DNA from: Pontibacter sp. Tf4
GTDB lineage: Bacteria; Bacteroidota; Bacteroidia; Cytophagales; Hymenobacteraceae
DNA length: 64,000 nucleotides
Reading direction: 5' to 3'
NCBI RefSeq assembly: GCF_014212495.1
Contig: NZ_JACKZC010000005.1
Location: forward strand, 62,001 to 126,000
Part shown: piece by piece, positions 17,900 to 26,007 of the stretch
Position numbering within the stretch: position 1 is the first letter of the stretch
Layout of the letters: the number at the start of each line of letters is the position of its first letter
The notes under the pieces: generated by a model
What the model saw: only the letters and a program-made list of their open reading frames with translations
What the model was told of the DNA's origin: nothing
Databases searched by the model: none
Made by a program: the position numbers and the translations under genes

Positions 17900-17932
17900 T
17901 CTTTAAGAAACGTTTTAACCGGGCGGAACCGC

Positions 17933-18178
17933 TTATTTTTTCTTGTAACGGGTGTTGAATTTCTCCACACGACCAGCAGTATCCACGAAGATGTTTTTAC
18001 CAGTGTAGAAAGGGTGAGAAGCAGAAGAAACCTCCACTTTGATTACCGGATACTCTTTACCGTCTTCCATAGTGATTGTCTCATCAGAGTTCATTGTAGA
18101 ACGCGTGATAAATTTGAAATCACTTGTCATATCCTGGAAAACCACCTCTCTGTATTCTGGGTGAATGCCTTTTTTCAT
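17933..18178 (-). CDS. rpmE2: 50S ribosomal protein L31 type B
   Basis: An 81-aa protein with the L31 signatures [16 protein letters not shown] and [11 protein letters not shown]. It lacks the zinc-binding CxxC, so it is the zinc-independent type B form. In other bacteria this form can replace the zinc form when zinc is scarce; no regulator site is visible here. It has its own terminator. Confidence 0.97.
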   Translation of the reverse strand: MKKGIHPEYREVVFQDMTSDFKFITRSTMNSDETITMEDGKEYPVIKVEVSSASHPFYTGKNIFVDTAGRVEKFNTRYKKK

Positions 18179-18309
18179 TATTATAAACGTTAATTAACCT
18201 TAATTTCTGAATCGGACTGCAAATTTAACAATACTTTCTGAAATTAAAACGCTATAAACTAAATTATTTTACAGCTGGCTAAATTACTATGCTGCTGCAA
18301 TTTATCTTA

Positions 18310-18317
18310 TAACTTTG
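18310..18317 (+). promoter_or_regulatory. Putative -7 box TAACTTTG
   Basis: Exact TAnnTTTG match, 34 bases before the phosphoribosyltransferase start. No clear -33 TTG. Confidence 0.45.
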
Positions 18318-18350
18318 CCATAGCCGCAACGCTACCAACCAAAATAAACC

Positions 18351-18860
18351 ATGATACACGCGCAGCAACACCTTATACTGGACCAGGCACAGATCGAGCA
18401 AAAAATAAAGCGCATGGCCTACGAGATGTATGAGCACAATTTTGAGGAGCAGGAGCTGGTGCTGGCCGGCATCCACGAGAAAGGAACCAGACTGGCCACC
18501 ATGCTGGCTGAGCAGTTACGCAGCATCTCCCCTATTACAGTGCACCTGCTAACTATAAGGCTAAACAAGGTCAGCCCGCTGGACTCGCCGGTAGTGCTGG
18601 AGCCCGCAACTATAACTATAGCCGGCAAAGTGGTGATTATAGTAGACGATGTGCTGAATACCGGCAAAACGCTGGCCTACACGCTAAACTCCTTCCTGCC
18701 GCAAAACCCTAAAAAAGTAGAGATTGCAACACTGGTGAACCGCCACCATACCTTGTTCCCGGTTGCCTCAACTTACACCGGCTTCTCGCTGGCTACTACA
18801 CTACGGGAGCACGTGGAAGTAGTGCTGCAGGAACAGGAAGTAGCGGCTTATCTGCATTAG
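18351..18860 (+). CDS. Phosphoribosyltransferase (PyrR-like)
   Basis: A 169-aa type I phosphoribosyltransferase fold. The PRPP-binding motif VVIIVDDVLNTGKTL (94-108) is complete. The early segment VLAGIHEKGTRLA resembles PyrR and related enzymes. It may convert uracil to UMP or another base, or act as a regulator; no pyrimidine operon or attenuator is beside it, so the specific role is open. It is followed by an AT-rich repeat block, then rdgB and udk, both of nucleotide metabolism. Confidence 0.85.
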   Translation: MIHAQQHLILDQAQIEQKIKRMAYEMYEHNFEEQELVLAGIHEKGTRLATMLAEQLRSISPITVHLLTIRLNKVSPLDSPVVLEPATITIAGKVVIIVDDVLNTGKTLAYTLNSFLPQNPKKVEIATLVNRHHTLFPVASTYTGFSLATTLREHVEVVLQEQEVAAYLH

Positions 18861-19036
18861 AATTAATTGCTGAATTGTTGATGGTTAAATTGTTGTACAC
18901 AAAAAGTATGACTTGTTACAATTACCACTCCAACATTAAACCATGCTAATCAACTACAAAGCAGGTATAGGATATACAATCCACAACATTTACATTTTAA
19001 CAATTTAGCCATCAACAATTAAACAATATTACCTCC
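18861..19036. repeat. AT-rich inverted repeat block (caacaatt words), second copy
   Basis: GAATTGTTGATGGTTAAATT at the left faces words such as AACAATTTAGCCATCAACAA at the right, giving a long imperfect inverted repeat like that at 16529-16645. No gene. Confidence 0.6.
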
Positions 19037-19615
19037 ATGAAAGAGCTTTGCTTTGCCACTAATAACCGGAACAAGATTGCAGAAGTGAGTCAGATGCTGG
19101 AAGGCAAGTATAAGCTGCTGAGCCTGGAAGACATTGGCTGCCACGAAGAGCTGGCTGAAGACCAGGACACACTGGAAGGCAACTCGCGCCAGAAAGCACA
19201 CTATGTATGGGAAAACTATAGCGTAAACTGTTTTGCCGACGACACCGGACTGGAAGTGGATGCGCTTTGCGGCGAACCAGGCGTGTACTCTGCCCGCTAT
19301 GCCGGCCCCCAACGCTCCGATACCGACAACATCAACAAATTGCTGCAAAGCCTGCAAACCCACGACAACCGCCGCGCGCGCTTCCGCACCAGCATTACCT
19401 TGTATTTAGACAACCAGGAGTACCAGTTCGAAGGCATCGTGAACGGAACTATAGCCACGGAATATAAAGGTAACAAGGGCTTTGGCTACGATCCGGTTTT
19501 TATTCCTGAAGGCCACGACCGCACTTTTGCCGAAATGAGCTCCGAAGAGAAAAACGCCATCAGCCACCGCGGCCAGGCCATGCAAAGGCTGATACAATTT
19601 CTGCAGGCGCAGTAG
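19037..19615 (+). CDS. rdgB: XTP/dITP diphosphatase (non-canonical purine NTP pyrophosphatase)
   Basis: A 192-aa RdgB/HAM1 enzyme that removes dITP and XTP from the nucleotide pool. Signatures are FATNNRNKIAEV near the N-terminus, FADDTGLEVDALCGEPGVYS (the Asp pair is catalytic) and FGYDPVFIPEG. Length is standard. The start ATG follows the AT-rich repeat block closely. Confidence 0.96.
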   Translation: MKELCFATNNRNKIAEVSQMLEGKYKLLSLEDIGCHEELAEDQDTLEGNSRQKAHYVWENYSVNCFADDTGLEVDALCGEPGVYSARYAGPQRSDTDNINKLLQSLQTHDNRRARFRTSITLYLDNQEYQFEGIVNGTIATEYKGNKGFGYDPVFIPEGHDRTFAEMSSEEKNAISHRGQAMQRLIQFLQAQ

Positions 19616-19646
19616 AAACTATAAATTTATTCGTGCAGTTATGGTC

Positions 19647-19672
19647 TTGTGCCTTATAAAATCTTAATTTTG
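19647..19672 (+). promoter_or_regulatory. Putative promoter of udk
   Basis: TTG (19647-19649), 15 bases, then TAATTTTG (19665-19672), an exact -7 match. The spacer is a little short. The udk start is 22 bases further on. Confidence 0.5.
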
Positions 19673-19694
19673 TAGCCTGAAACCATAGCTTCCA

Positions 19695-20312
19695 ATGCAA
19701 AAGCCATTTATCGTCGGGATTACAGGAGGTAGTGCTTCAGGAAAAACCACTTTTTTGAACAAGCTACTTACTTCGTTCTCACCGGAAAACATCTGCCTGA
19801 TCTCGCAGGACAATTATTACAGAACAAGGGATCAGCAAACCTGTGATGCCAACGGCGTAATTAACTTCGACCTTCCATCCTGCATCGACGACAAAGCCTA
19901 CGCCCACGATGTACTTCGTGTGAGCCAGGGCCATACCGTTTACCGCCAGGAATACACTTTTAACAACCCAAACGTAGTACCAAAGCAGCTGGAGTTTAAG
20001 CCGGCTCCTATTGTGGTAGTGGAGGGCATTTTTGTGTTTTACTTTGAGGAGATCGCCAAACTGCTGGACCTGAAAGTTTACATCGATGCCAAAGAGTACA
20101 TAAAACTGCAGCGCCGTATAGTTCGCGATAAAATAGAGCGCGGCTACGACCTGGACGATGTGCTGTACCGGTACACCAACCACGTAGCACCTACCTACGA
20201 GAAGTATATCAAGCCTTATAAAAACGACGCTGATATTATTATCCCGAATAATAATAACTTTGAGCGGGGGCTGGATGTATTGACCACGTTCCTGAACACT
20301 AAGATAAAATAG
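19695..20312 (+). CDS. udk: Uridine kinase
   Basis: A 205-aa enzyme that phosphorylates uridine and cytidine to the monophosphates. P-loop GGSASGKTT (10-18), then SQDNYYR and DHPSCID-like region NFDLPSCIDD, and the lid stretch RRIVRDKIERGYDLDDV. Length is normal. It is followed after 2 bases by the TrkA-type gene, so they share a transcript. Confidence 0.95.
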   Translation: MQKPFIVGITGGSASGKTTFLNKLLTSFSPENICLISQDNYYRTRDQQTCDANGVINFDLPSCIDDKAYAHDVLRVSQGHTVYRQEYTFNNPNVVPKQLEFKPAPIVVVEGIFVFYFEEIAKLLDLKVYIDAKEYIKLQRRIVRDKIERGYDLDDVLYRYTNHVAPTYEKYIKPYKNDADIIIPNNNNFERGLDVLTTFLNTKIK

Positions 20313-20314
20313 GC

Positions 20315-21007
20315 ATGAGGCACAAGTTTGCAGTAATAGGACTCGGAATATTTGGTAACTCCATTGCCAGAACGCTGGCAGAACGGGGCGCCGAAGTGCT
20401 CGCTATCGATCTGAACGAAGATCATGTAGAGGACATAAAAGACGAAGTAGCCTATGCTGTAGCCCTGGATGCCACCGATATACGCGCCCTGGAAGCCCAG
20501 AACGTGCAGGACATGGATGCCGTGATCGTGGCCATTGGCGAGGATTTTGAGGCATTGCTTATTACCACCGCCAACCTGCAGGAACTGAACATCAAGCGGG
20601 TGATTACGCGTGCCTCCAACAAGCAGCAGCGCCGCATCCTCGAGAAAATGGGTGTGCAGGAAATCCTGTCGCCGGAAGGGGAAGTTGGTAAAACAGTGGC
20701 CGAACGCCTGCTTCAACCTAACATCCGCACCTTCCTGTCATTGCCCGACAACTATGAGATCGTGGAGATAAACACGCCTCCGGGCATTGCCAACAAGACC
20801 CTGGCCAAGATCTCGCTCCGTGAAAAGTACAACCTGAACATGATCACGATAAAGCGTTTTTTTGAGGAGATGCAGGACGGCAAACCAACCCAGGTAGAGC
20901 ATATCATCGGTGTACCGAAGGCCGACACTATCATCTATCCTTCCGATATCCTGATCCTGATCGGCAAGAAGCACGACATCAAGCGATTTATAGAAGTAAA
21001 CCGATAA
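20315..21007 (+). CDS. TrkA/KtrA-type potassium uptake regulatory subunit
   Basis: A 230-aa protein with an RCK_N Rossmann domain (GLGIFGNSIARTLAERGAEV, nucleotide-binding glycines) and an RCK_C domain (about 145-228). It would gate a membrane K+ transporter of the TrkH/KtrB type by binding nucleotide on the inner side of the membrane. The channel subunit is not in this window, so it must be encoded elsewhere. The link to udk is through the tight 2-base gap only. Confidence 0.92.
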   Translation: MRHKFAVIGLGIFGNSIARTLAERGAEVLAIDLNEDHVEDIKDEVAYAVALDATDIRALEAQNVQDMDAVIVAIGEDFEALLITTANLQELNIKRVITRASNKQQRRILEKMGVQEILSPEGEVGKTVAERLLQPNIRTFLSLPDNYEIVEINTPPGIANKTLAKISLREKYNLNMITIKRFFEEMQDGKPTQVEHIIGVPKADTIIYPSDILILIGKKHDIKRFIEVNR

Positions 21008-21033
21008 CGATTTTATTTTTACAGGAAAGCCGT

Positions 21034-21041
21034 TACATTTG
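21034..21041 (+). promoter_or_regulatory. Putative -7 box TACATTTG
   Basis: Exact TAnnTTTG match ending 9 bases before ATG 21051, which would give a transcript with almost no leader. Confidence 0.35.
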
Positions 21042-21050
21042 TAACTATAC

Positions 21051-21425
21051 ATGCCAAAAACAACAACTATAGCACAACACTTCAGGCATCTGCTGATGTC
21101 GGTTACCCTGCTTTGGGCGCTTATGCTCAATGGCCAGGAAGTGCGTGCCTATAGTTTGCCGGCAGATACAAGCCCGAAACAGGAAGCATCCACCGTAGCT
21201 GATGCCCCGGTTCCGGAACACAAAACAGTAGTAAAGCAGAAAGTATCGTTAGAGGCAACCACCTCTTTTGTTACCTTAAACCTGCAGCAGGCTACACTGC
21301 CTGCCCCGCTGCCCGCTTTTGCAGCTCCAACCGACGAATTACTGCCCGCCCAGGCGGCCCTGCCAACCGGCAACGGCTTTGTGGCGCAACTCTTTCCGGT
21401 AACTATACAGCCCAACGCCCCTTAG
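21051..21425 (+). CDS. Small exported protein of unknown function
   Basis: A 124-aa ORF with an N-terminal hydrophobic segment (LLMSVTLLWALMLNG, about 14-29) that reads as a signal peptide or anchor, then a Pro/Ala/Thr-rich, probably unfolded tail. No family recognised. It lies between the TrkA-type gene and secDF on the same strand and has a plausible promoter. Coding is likely but not certain, as there is no domain to confirm it. Confidence 0.5.
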   Translation: MPKTTTIAQHFRHLLMSVTLLWALMLNGQEVRAYSLPADTSPKQEASTVADAPVPEHKTVVKQKVSLEATTSFVTLNLQQATLPAPLPAFAAPTDELLPAQAALPTGNGFVAQLFPVTIQPNAP

Positions 21426-21584
21426 GCTATAGTTTCTCCCCTATCTTTTAAACCGCATTCCGGGCAGGCATTGCCCCCGACGGAACGCGTTGTGCCGGCA
21501 TTCAGTTATCTATAATATTCACTGATATGCAGCTACTTACAAATAGTAACCTAACAATCTATTCCCATAATTTTTATTTAACCA

Positions 21585-24545
21585 ATGCGTAACAAATCGT
21601 TAATTATCACATTGACAGTTATCGTATCGGCGCTGTGCCTTTACTTCCTGTCATTCTCGTTTGTTGCCAACAATGTGCAGAAGGATGCAGAAGCATACGC
21701 TACCGATGCACAGGGCAACATAGATCTGGATAAGAAGCAGGAATACCTTGATTCTATCTGGAAAGAGCCTGTTTTCCTGGGCTACACGTACCAGGAGATC
21801 AAAGAAAATGAACTGGGCCTTGGCCTTGACCTGAAAGGTGGTATGCACGTTGTGCTGGAAGTATCGCCTATCGAGATCATCAAGTCCATGTCTGGTAACA
21901 GCAAGGACCCAAGCTTCCTGAAAGCGCTGGACCGTGCTAAAGAACTGCAGAAAACCAGCCAGGCACGCTTTACAACGCTGTTTGCCCAGGCGTACCGCGA
22001 AGTGGAGCCGGAAGGCCGCTTAAGCCGTATCTTCTCCAACACTGCTAACCGTGGCAAGATCAGCTACGAGTCTACCAACGAAGAAGTAATCAACGTGATC
22101 GACAAGGAAGTGGAAGATGCGATCGAGCGTTCTTTCAACATCCTGCGTACCCGTATCGACAAATTTGGTGTAAACCAGCCAAACATCCAGCGTCTGAAAG
22201 GTTCCGGCCGCATTCAGATAGAATTGCCAGGTATCGACAACCCGGAGCGTGTGCGTAAGCTGCTTTCTGGTATGGCTAACCTGGAGTTCTGGGAAGTATG
22301 GACACCACAGGAGTTCAGCCCGTATTTTATGCAGCTGAACGAGCACCTGAAAAAACAACAGAAAGATGGCAACCTGAACCTGAACACCGCTGCTGCTAAA
22401 ACTGACAGCGCTGCCGAAGGCGATGTACTGGCGCAGGCTGCTGCCGGTACCGATTCTACTGCTGCTCCTGCTGCATCAACCGACACTGCCGCTGCTGCTT
22501 TAGCTGCTGCTGATTCGCTGATGAACGAGGCTGGCCCGCTGGCTACTTTGTTTACACAGCTGCCTAACGGTATTGGTGCCAACGTGCGCGATACTGCCAA
22601 GATCAACGACATTTTTGCAAGGCCTGATGTACGCGCGATCTTCCCTCCTAACATGAAGTTCTTGTGGGATGTGAAGCCTATCGTGGGTGAGAACCGCCAG
22701 GAGTTCCTGGAGCTGTACGCTATTAAGAAAGGCCGTGATGGCAGAGCACCACTTTCAGGTGATGCGATCAACGATGCCCGCCAGGACTTTGACCAGCAGA
22801 GCCGTCCGGAAATTACCATGACTATGACACCGACAGGCGCTAAAAAATGGGCCCGCCTTACCGGCGAGAACGTAGGTCGTCAGATCGCGATCGTGCTCGA
22901 TAACTATGTATATTCTGCTCCTGTTGTGCAGGGCGAAATTACAGGTGGTAACTCTTCTATCTCCGGTAACTTTACCATTGAAGAAGCGCAGGACTTGGCA
23001 AACATCCTGAAGGCTGGTAAAATGCCAGCTCCGACCCGTATCGTGGAAGAAGCTATCGTTGGTCCGTCACTGGGTCAGGAAGCTATTAACCAGGGTCTGT
23101 TATCTACACTGGCTGGTTTAGCGGTTGTAGTAGTGTTCATGATCGCTTACTATAGCCGTGGTGGTCTTATCGCCGACTTAGCGCTTGTATTCAACGTATT
23201 CTTTATCCTGGGTATCCTGGCACAGTTCAACGCTGCGCTTACCCTGCCTGGTATTGCCGGTATCGTACTTACACTGGGTATGGCCGTGGATGCGAACGTA
23301 CTGATATTTGAACGTATGCGTGAGGAAGCCCGGAAAGGTCTTCATATCCGCGAAGTGATCAACAAAGGTTACGACAAAGCGTTCATGACCATTCTGGATG
23401 CGAACGTAACTACCTTCCTGGCTGGTTTCATCCTTTACTTCTTCGGTTCAGGTCCTGTTAAAGGCTTCGCAATCACCCTGATGTTAGGTATTGTTACTTC
23501 GTTCTTTACTTCAGTATATATTTCACGCCTTCTGATCGAGGTTTCTTTCCAGAGAGCTGGTAAACTGTCGTTCTCTAATGCATTTGCGGAGAGAATGTTC
23601 CAGAACGTGAAGTTTGATGTAATGAAGTGGAAAAAACCTGCTTATGCCTTCTCGCTGGGTCTGCTTGCCTTTGGTTTTATTGCCATGGCGATTAAAGGAC
23701 CAAACCTGGGTGTAGACTTTAAAGGCGGCCGCTCTTATGTAGTGGAGTTCGACCAGGCTGTGCCGGCATCTGATGTGCGCGAGTCCCTGACTGACAACTT
23801 CCACGAAGCGGGTACCGAAGTAAAAACATTTGGTGCTTCAAACCGTGTAAAAGTTATTACCAGCTGGTTAGCCGAGGATGAAAGCATTGAAGCAGATGAG
23901 CAGGTAAAAACAGCTCTGAACGCCGGTCTTGCCGAATTCAGTAACCTGAACCCGAAAGTACTTAGCTCCTCTAAAGTAGGTGCAACTATGGCTGATGATA
24001 TTCAGAACACAGCTGTGATAGCCCTGGTACTTTCCCTGATCGGTATCTTTATTTACGTAATGTTCCGCTTCAGCAAGTGGCAGTTCTCGCTGGGTGGTGT
24101 GGTAGCCTTGCTGCACGATGCCCTGATGATCATTGCCGTATTCGCTATTCTGGACCTGTTCGGTATCTCTTATGAAATGGACCAGGTATTTATTGCGGCG
24201 ATACTTACCATCATCGGTTTCTCTATTAACGATACCGTGGTAATTTTTGACCGTGTACGTGAATACATGGTTGATAACCCGAAACTACACGTGAGAGAGA
24301 TCATCAACCCTGCCCTGATCCATACTTTCAGCCGTACCATTATTACATCGGCTACAGTATTTATGGTGGTGCTGGTGCTGTTCATTTTCGGTGGTGAGAT
24401 CCTGCGTGGTTTCTCGCTTGCCATGATGATCGGTATCCTGTTTGGTGTGTACTCGTCGTTGTTTATTGCAGCTCCAATTGTAGTAGACACCATGAAAGAC
24501 GAGAAGAAACCAGCACCTGCTCCGGCAGCACAAAAAGTTCGCTAA
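21585..24545 (+). CDS. secDF: Fused SecD-SecF protein translocase subunit
   Basis: A 986-aa fusion of SecD and SecF, which uses the proton gradient to pull exported proteins across the inner membrane. SecD signatures: GLDLKGGMHVVLEV near residue 80, and the membrane block with GMAVDANVLIFERM. The SecF half starts near 690 with GPNLGVDFKGGRSY and ends with FSINDTVVIFDRVREYM. An Ala/Thr/Asp-rich linker (about 265-315) interrupts the periplasmic domain. The fused form is usual in Bacteroidota. Codon use is of the highly expressed type and the CTATAG motif is nearly absent inside it (one TACTATAGCC near 23150). Confidence 0.97.
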   Translation: MRNKSLIITLTVIVSALCLYFLSFSFVANNVQKDAEAYATDAQGNIDLDKKQEYLDSIWKEPVFLGYTYQEIKENELGLGLDLKGGMHVVLEVSPIEIIKSMSGNSKDPSFLKALDRAKELQKTSQARFTTLFAQAYREVEPEGRLSRIFSNTANRGKISYESTNEEVINVIDKEVEDAIERSFNILRTRIDKFGVNQPNIQRLKGSGRIQIELPGIDNPERVRKLLSGMANLEFWEVWTPQEFSPYFMQLNEHLKKQQKDGNLNLNTAAAKTDSAAEGDVLAQAAAGTDSTAAPAASTDTAAAALAAADSLMNEAGPLATLFTQLPNGIGANVRDTAKINDIFARPDVRAIFPPNMKFLWDVKPIVGENRQEFLELYAIKKGRDGRAPLSGDAINDARQDFDQQSRPEITMTMTPTGAKKWARLTGENVGRQIAIVLDNYVYSAPVVQGEITGGNSSISGNFTIEEAQDLANILKAGKMPAPTRIVEEAIVGPSLGQEAINQGLLSTLAGLAVVVVFMIAYYSRGGLIADLALVFNVFFILGILAQFNAALTLPGIAGIVLTLGMAVDANVLIFERMREEARKGLHIREVINKGYDKAFMTILDANVTTFLAGFILYFFGSGPVKGFAITLMLGIVTSFFTSVYISRLLIEVSFQRAGKLSFSNAFAERMFQNVKFDVMKWKKPAYAFSLGLLAFGFIAMAIKGPNLGVDFKGGRSYVVEFDQAVPASDVRESLTDNFHEAGTEVKTFGASNRVKVITSWLAEDESIEADEQVKTALNAGLAEFSNLNPKVLSSSKVGATMADDIQNTAVIALVLSLIGIFIYVMFRFSKWQFSLGGVVALLHDALMIIAVFAILDLFGISYEMDQVFIAAILTIIGFSINDTVVIFDRVREYMVDNPKLHVREIINPALIHTFSRTIITSATVFMVVLVLFIFGGEILRGFSLAMMIGILFGVYSSLFIAAPIVVDTMKDEKKPAPAPAAQKVR

Positions 24546-24566
24546 GCAACTATAGCTTATCATCAG

Positions 24567-24597
24567 AAAGCCCGGGGCAATTGCCCCGGGCTTTTTT
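24567..24597 (+). terminator. Terminator of secDF
   Basis: Perfect palindromic stem AAAGCCCGGGGCAA with TTGCCCCGGGCTTT, followed by T residues. Confidence 0.9.
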
Positions 24598-25136
24598 GTT
24601 TTGTTCGTTGCAGGGTCCCTGGAAAATGTAAAGCCACAAATGTTGCGTTTCCGCTATGGAACTATAAGTTTCAGGTTAAAATTGACTCAAGCTGCAGGTT
24701 ATTGCTTCCGGTTTGTAACTAAATGTCTGCACCAGCAAGAAACTATAGTTTACTGTAAGCTATAGTTGGCAAAACTATAGTTGTAATGGTAAATCCCATG
24801 GCGCGAGCGTCCTCGCTCGTGTCGAACTATAGTTGGGCGTCCCGCCCAGTTGGATTGTAAATCCAACTTTATAGATAAGTCACGGATCACAGATCCGCGC
24901 CAGCGTAATTAAAGTGAGGAGTGAGCTATAGTTCTATAGTTGTTCCAGCTAATTACGAGAAAACTGGCGCCGGTACCTAACTGATAACGTACAGTAGCTT
25001 GCTGACACGCTGGGCTATAGTTGCAGGACAAGACTAACCTATAGTTGCATAGCGTAGACGCAAGGTATTTCGTCTCTACATATCCCGGACATCAATTTAA
25101 TCTCCATTAATCGTTGTCCAGGCTACTGGTAAAACA
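24598..25136. repeat. Repeat-rich gene-free segment
   Basis: No gene seen. It carries many CTATAGTT/AACTATAG motifs (five or more between 24740 and 24840 and others near 24930 and 25015), the second copy of the 108-bp hairpin element (24798-24905), a GGCGCCGGTACC fragment near 24967 and a partial GTAGACGC...CGTCTCTAC module at about 25056-25080. Confidence 0.6.
24798..24905 (-). repeat. 108-bp modular hairpin element, copy 2
   Basis: Reverse complement of the element at 14117-14224. All four stems are intact; the loops differ (for example TGT for TGC in the first hairpin, TTACA for CTGTG in the second, A for T in the fourth). Confidence 0.85.
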
Positions 25137-25168
25137 AAAACGCCAGCTGCTTGCGCGGCTGGCGTTTT
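25137..25168. terminator. Terminator of the Nfu gene
   Basis: Stem AAAACGCCAGC with GCTGGCGTTTT around a 10-base loop; on the minus strand it is followed by TTTTTGTTTT. Confidence 0.85.
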
Positions 25169-25190
25169 CTATAGTTCTGTACGTCAGGTG

Positions 25191-25802
25191 TTAGAATGTT
25201 ACACCATCTGCTACTACTTCTTTTACTTCTGGTACCATACGCTTCAGCAGGTTCTCGATACCGGCTTTTAGAGTTACAGTTGCTGAAGGGCAGCCGCTGC
25301 ATGAGCCTTGCAGGTGTACAGTTACCACACCGTCGTTGTATGATTTGAAAGAGATGTTACCACCATCCTGTTCTACAGCAGGGCGTACATAGTTTTCCAG
25401 CAGGTCGATCACTTTCTTAACGATAGCAGCATCGCCTTCCGATGTTTCGGCAGAAGCTGTGTCGGTTGTTTTAGGAGCAGCCGAGAAACCTTCGTTAAAA
25501 GCCGGGCCGCCTGCCTCTACATACGACTTCAGGAAAGTACGCAGTTCCGGGATAAGTTTTACCCACTCCAGATTTGAGTTTTTGGTAACGGTTACAAAGT
25601 TGCTGGCAATGAACACACGGCCAACATAATCAAAGTTAAAAAGCTCCTGTGCCAACGGCGAATCTACTGCGCTTTCCAGATCCGGGTAATCCACGCTCTG
25701 GCCATCCGGCAGTAACTGCACGTTCATCACAAACTTCATCGACTCTGGGTTCGGGTTAGCCTCTGCATACACCGACACCATTTTTTCTTTATTTTCTATC
25801 AT
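25191..25802 (-). CDS. Nfu-type iron-sulfur cluster carrier (NifU family)
   Basis: A 203-aa two-domain Nfu protein. Residues about 10-95 match the Nfu N-terminal domain (ANPNPESMKFVMN); residues 125-203 are the NifU-like domain with the cluster-binding CSGCPS (Cys168, Cys171). It accepts Fe-S clusters and hands them to target enzymes. The start may be ATG 25802 or ATG 25781 (MVSVYAEANPNPES). A good promoter lies upstream and a hairpin terminator downstream, so it is a single-gene unit. Confidence 0.95.
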   Translation of the reverse strand: MIENKEKMVSVYAEANPNPESMKFVMNVQLLPDGQSVDYPDLESAVDSPLAQELFNFDYVGRVFIASNFVTVTKNSNLEWVKLIPELRTFLKSYVEAGGPAFNEGFSAAPKTTDTASAETSEGDAAIVKKVIDLLENYVRPAVEQDGGNISFKSYNDGVVTVHLQGSCSGCPSATVTLKAGIENLLKRMVPEVKEVVADGVTF

Positions 25803-25849
25803 GGAAATCTACGTTTTAAGTAAAACCTCGGACATAGCCGTAAAGTTTC

Positions 25850-25878
25850 CAAAATTAGGTAATTTTCAGATACAACAA
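25850..25878 (-). promoter_or_regulatory. Promoter of the Nfu gene
   Basis: On the minus strand: TTG (25878-25876), 18 bases, TAATTTTG (25857-25850), an exact -7 match with standard spacing. Confidence 0.6.
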
Positions 25879-25966
25879 CAGCAAATCAGACCGTAAATGC
25901 AACTGCACAGAATCAACAAAAAGTTATAAATATTAGCTTAAAAATGGCTTATAATAGCAGAAAAGC

Positions 25967-25974
25967 TATCTTTG
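25967..25974 (+). promoter_or_regulatory. -7 box TATCTTTG of the antiporter gene
   Basis: Exact TAnnTTTG match. It covers the upstream TTG at 25972, so translation cannot start there; this decides for ATG 26008 as the antiporter start. Confidence 0.5.
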
Positions 25975-26007
25975 CCGACAACTAACCAACTCAACACCCC
26001 AACATCT

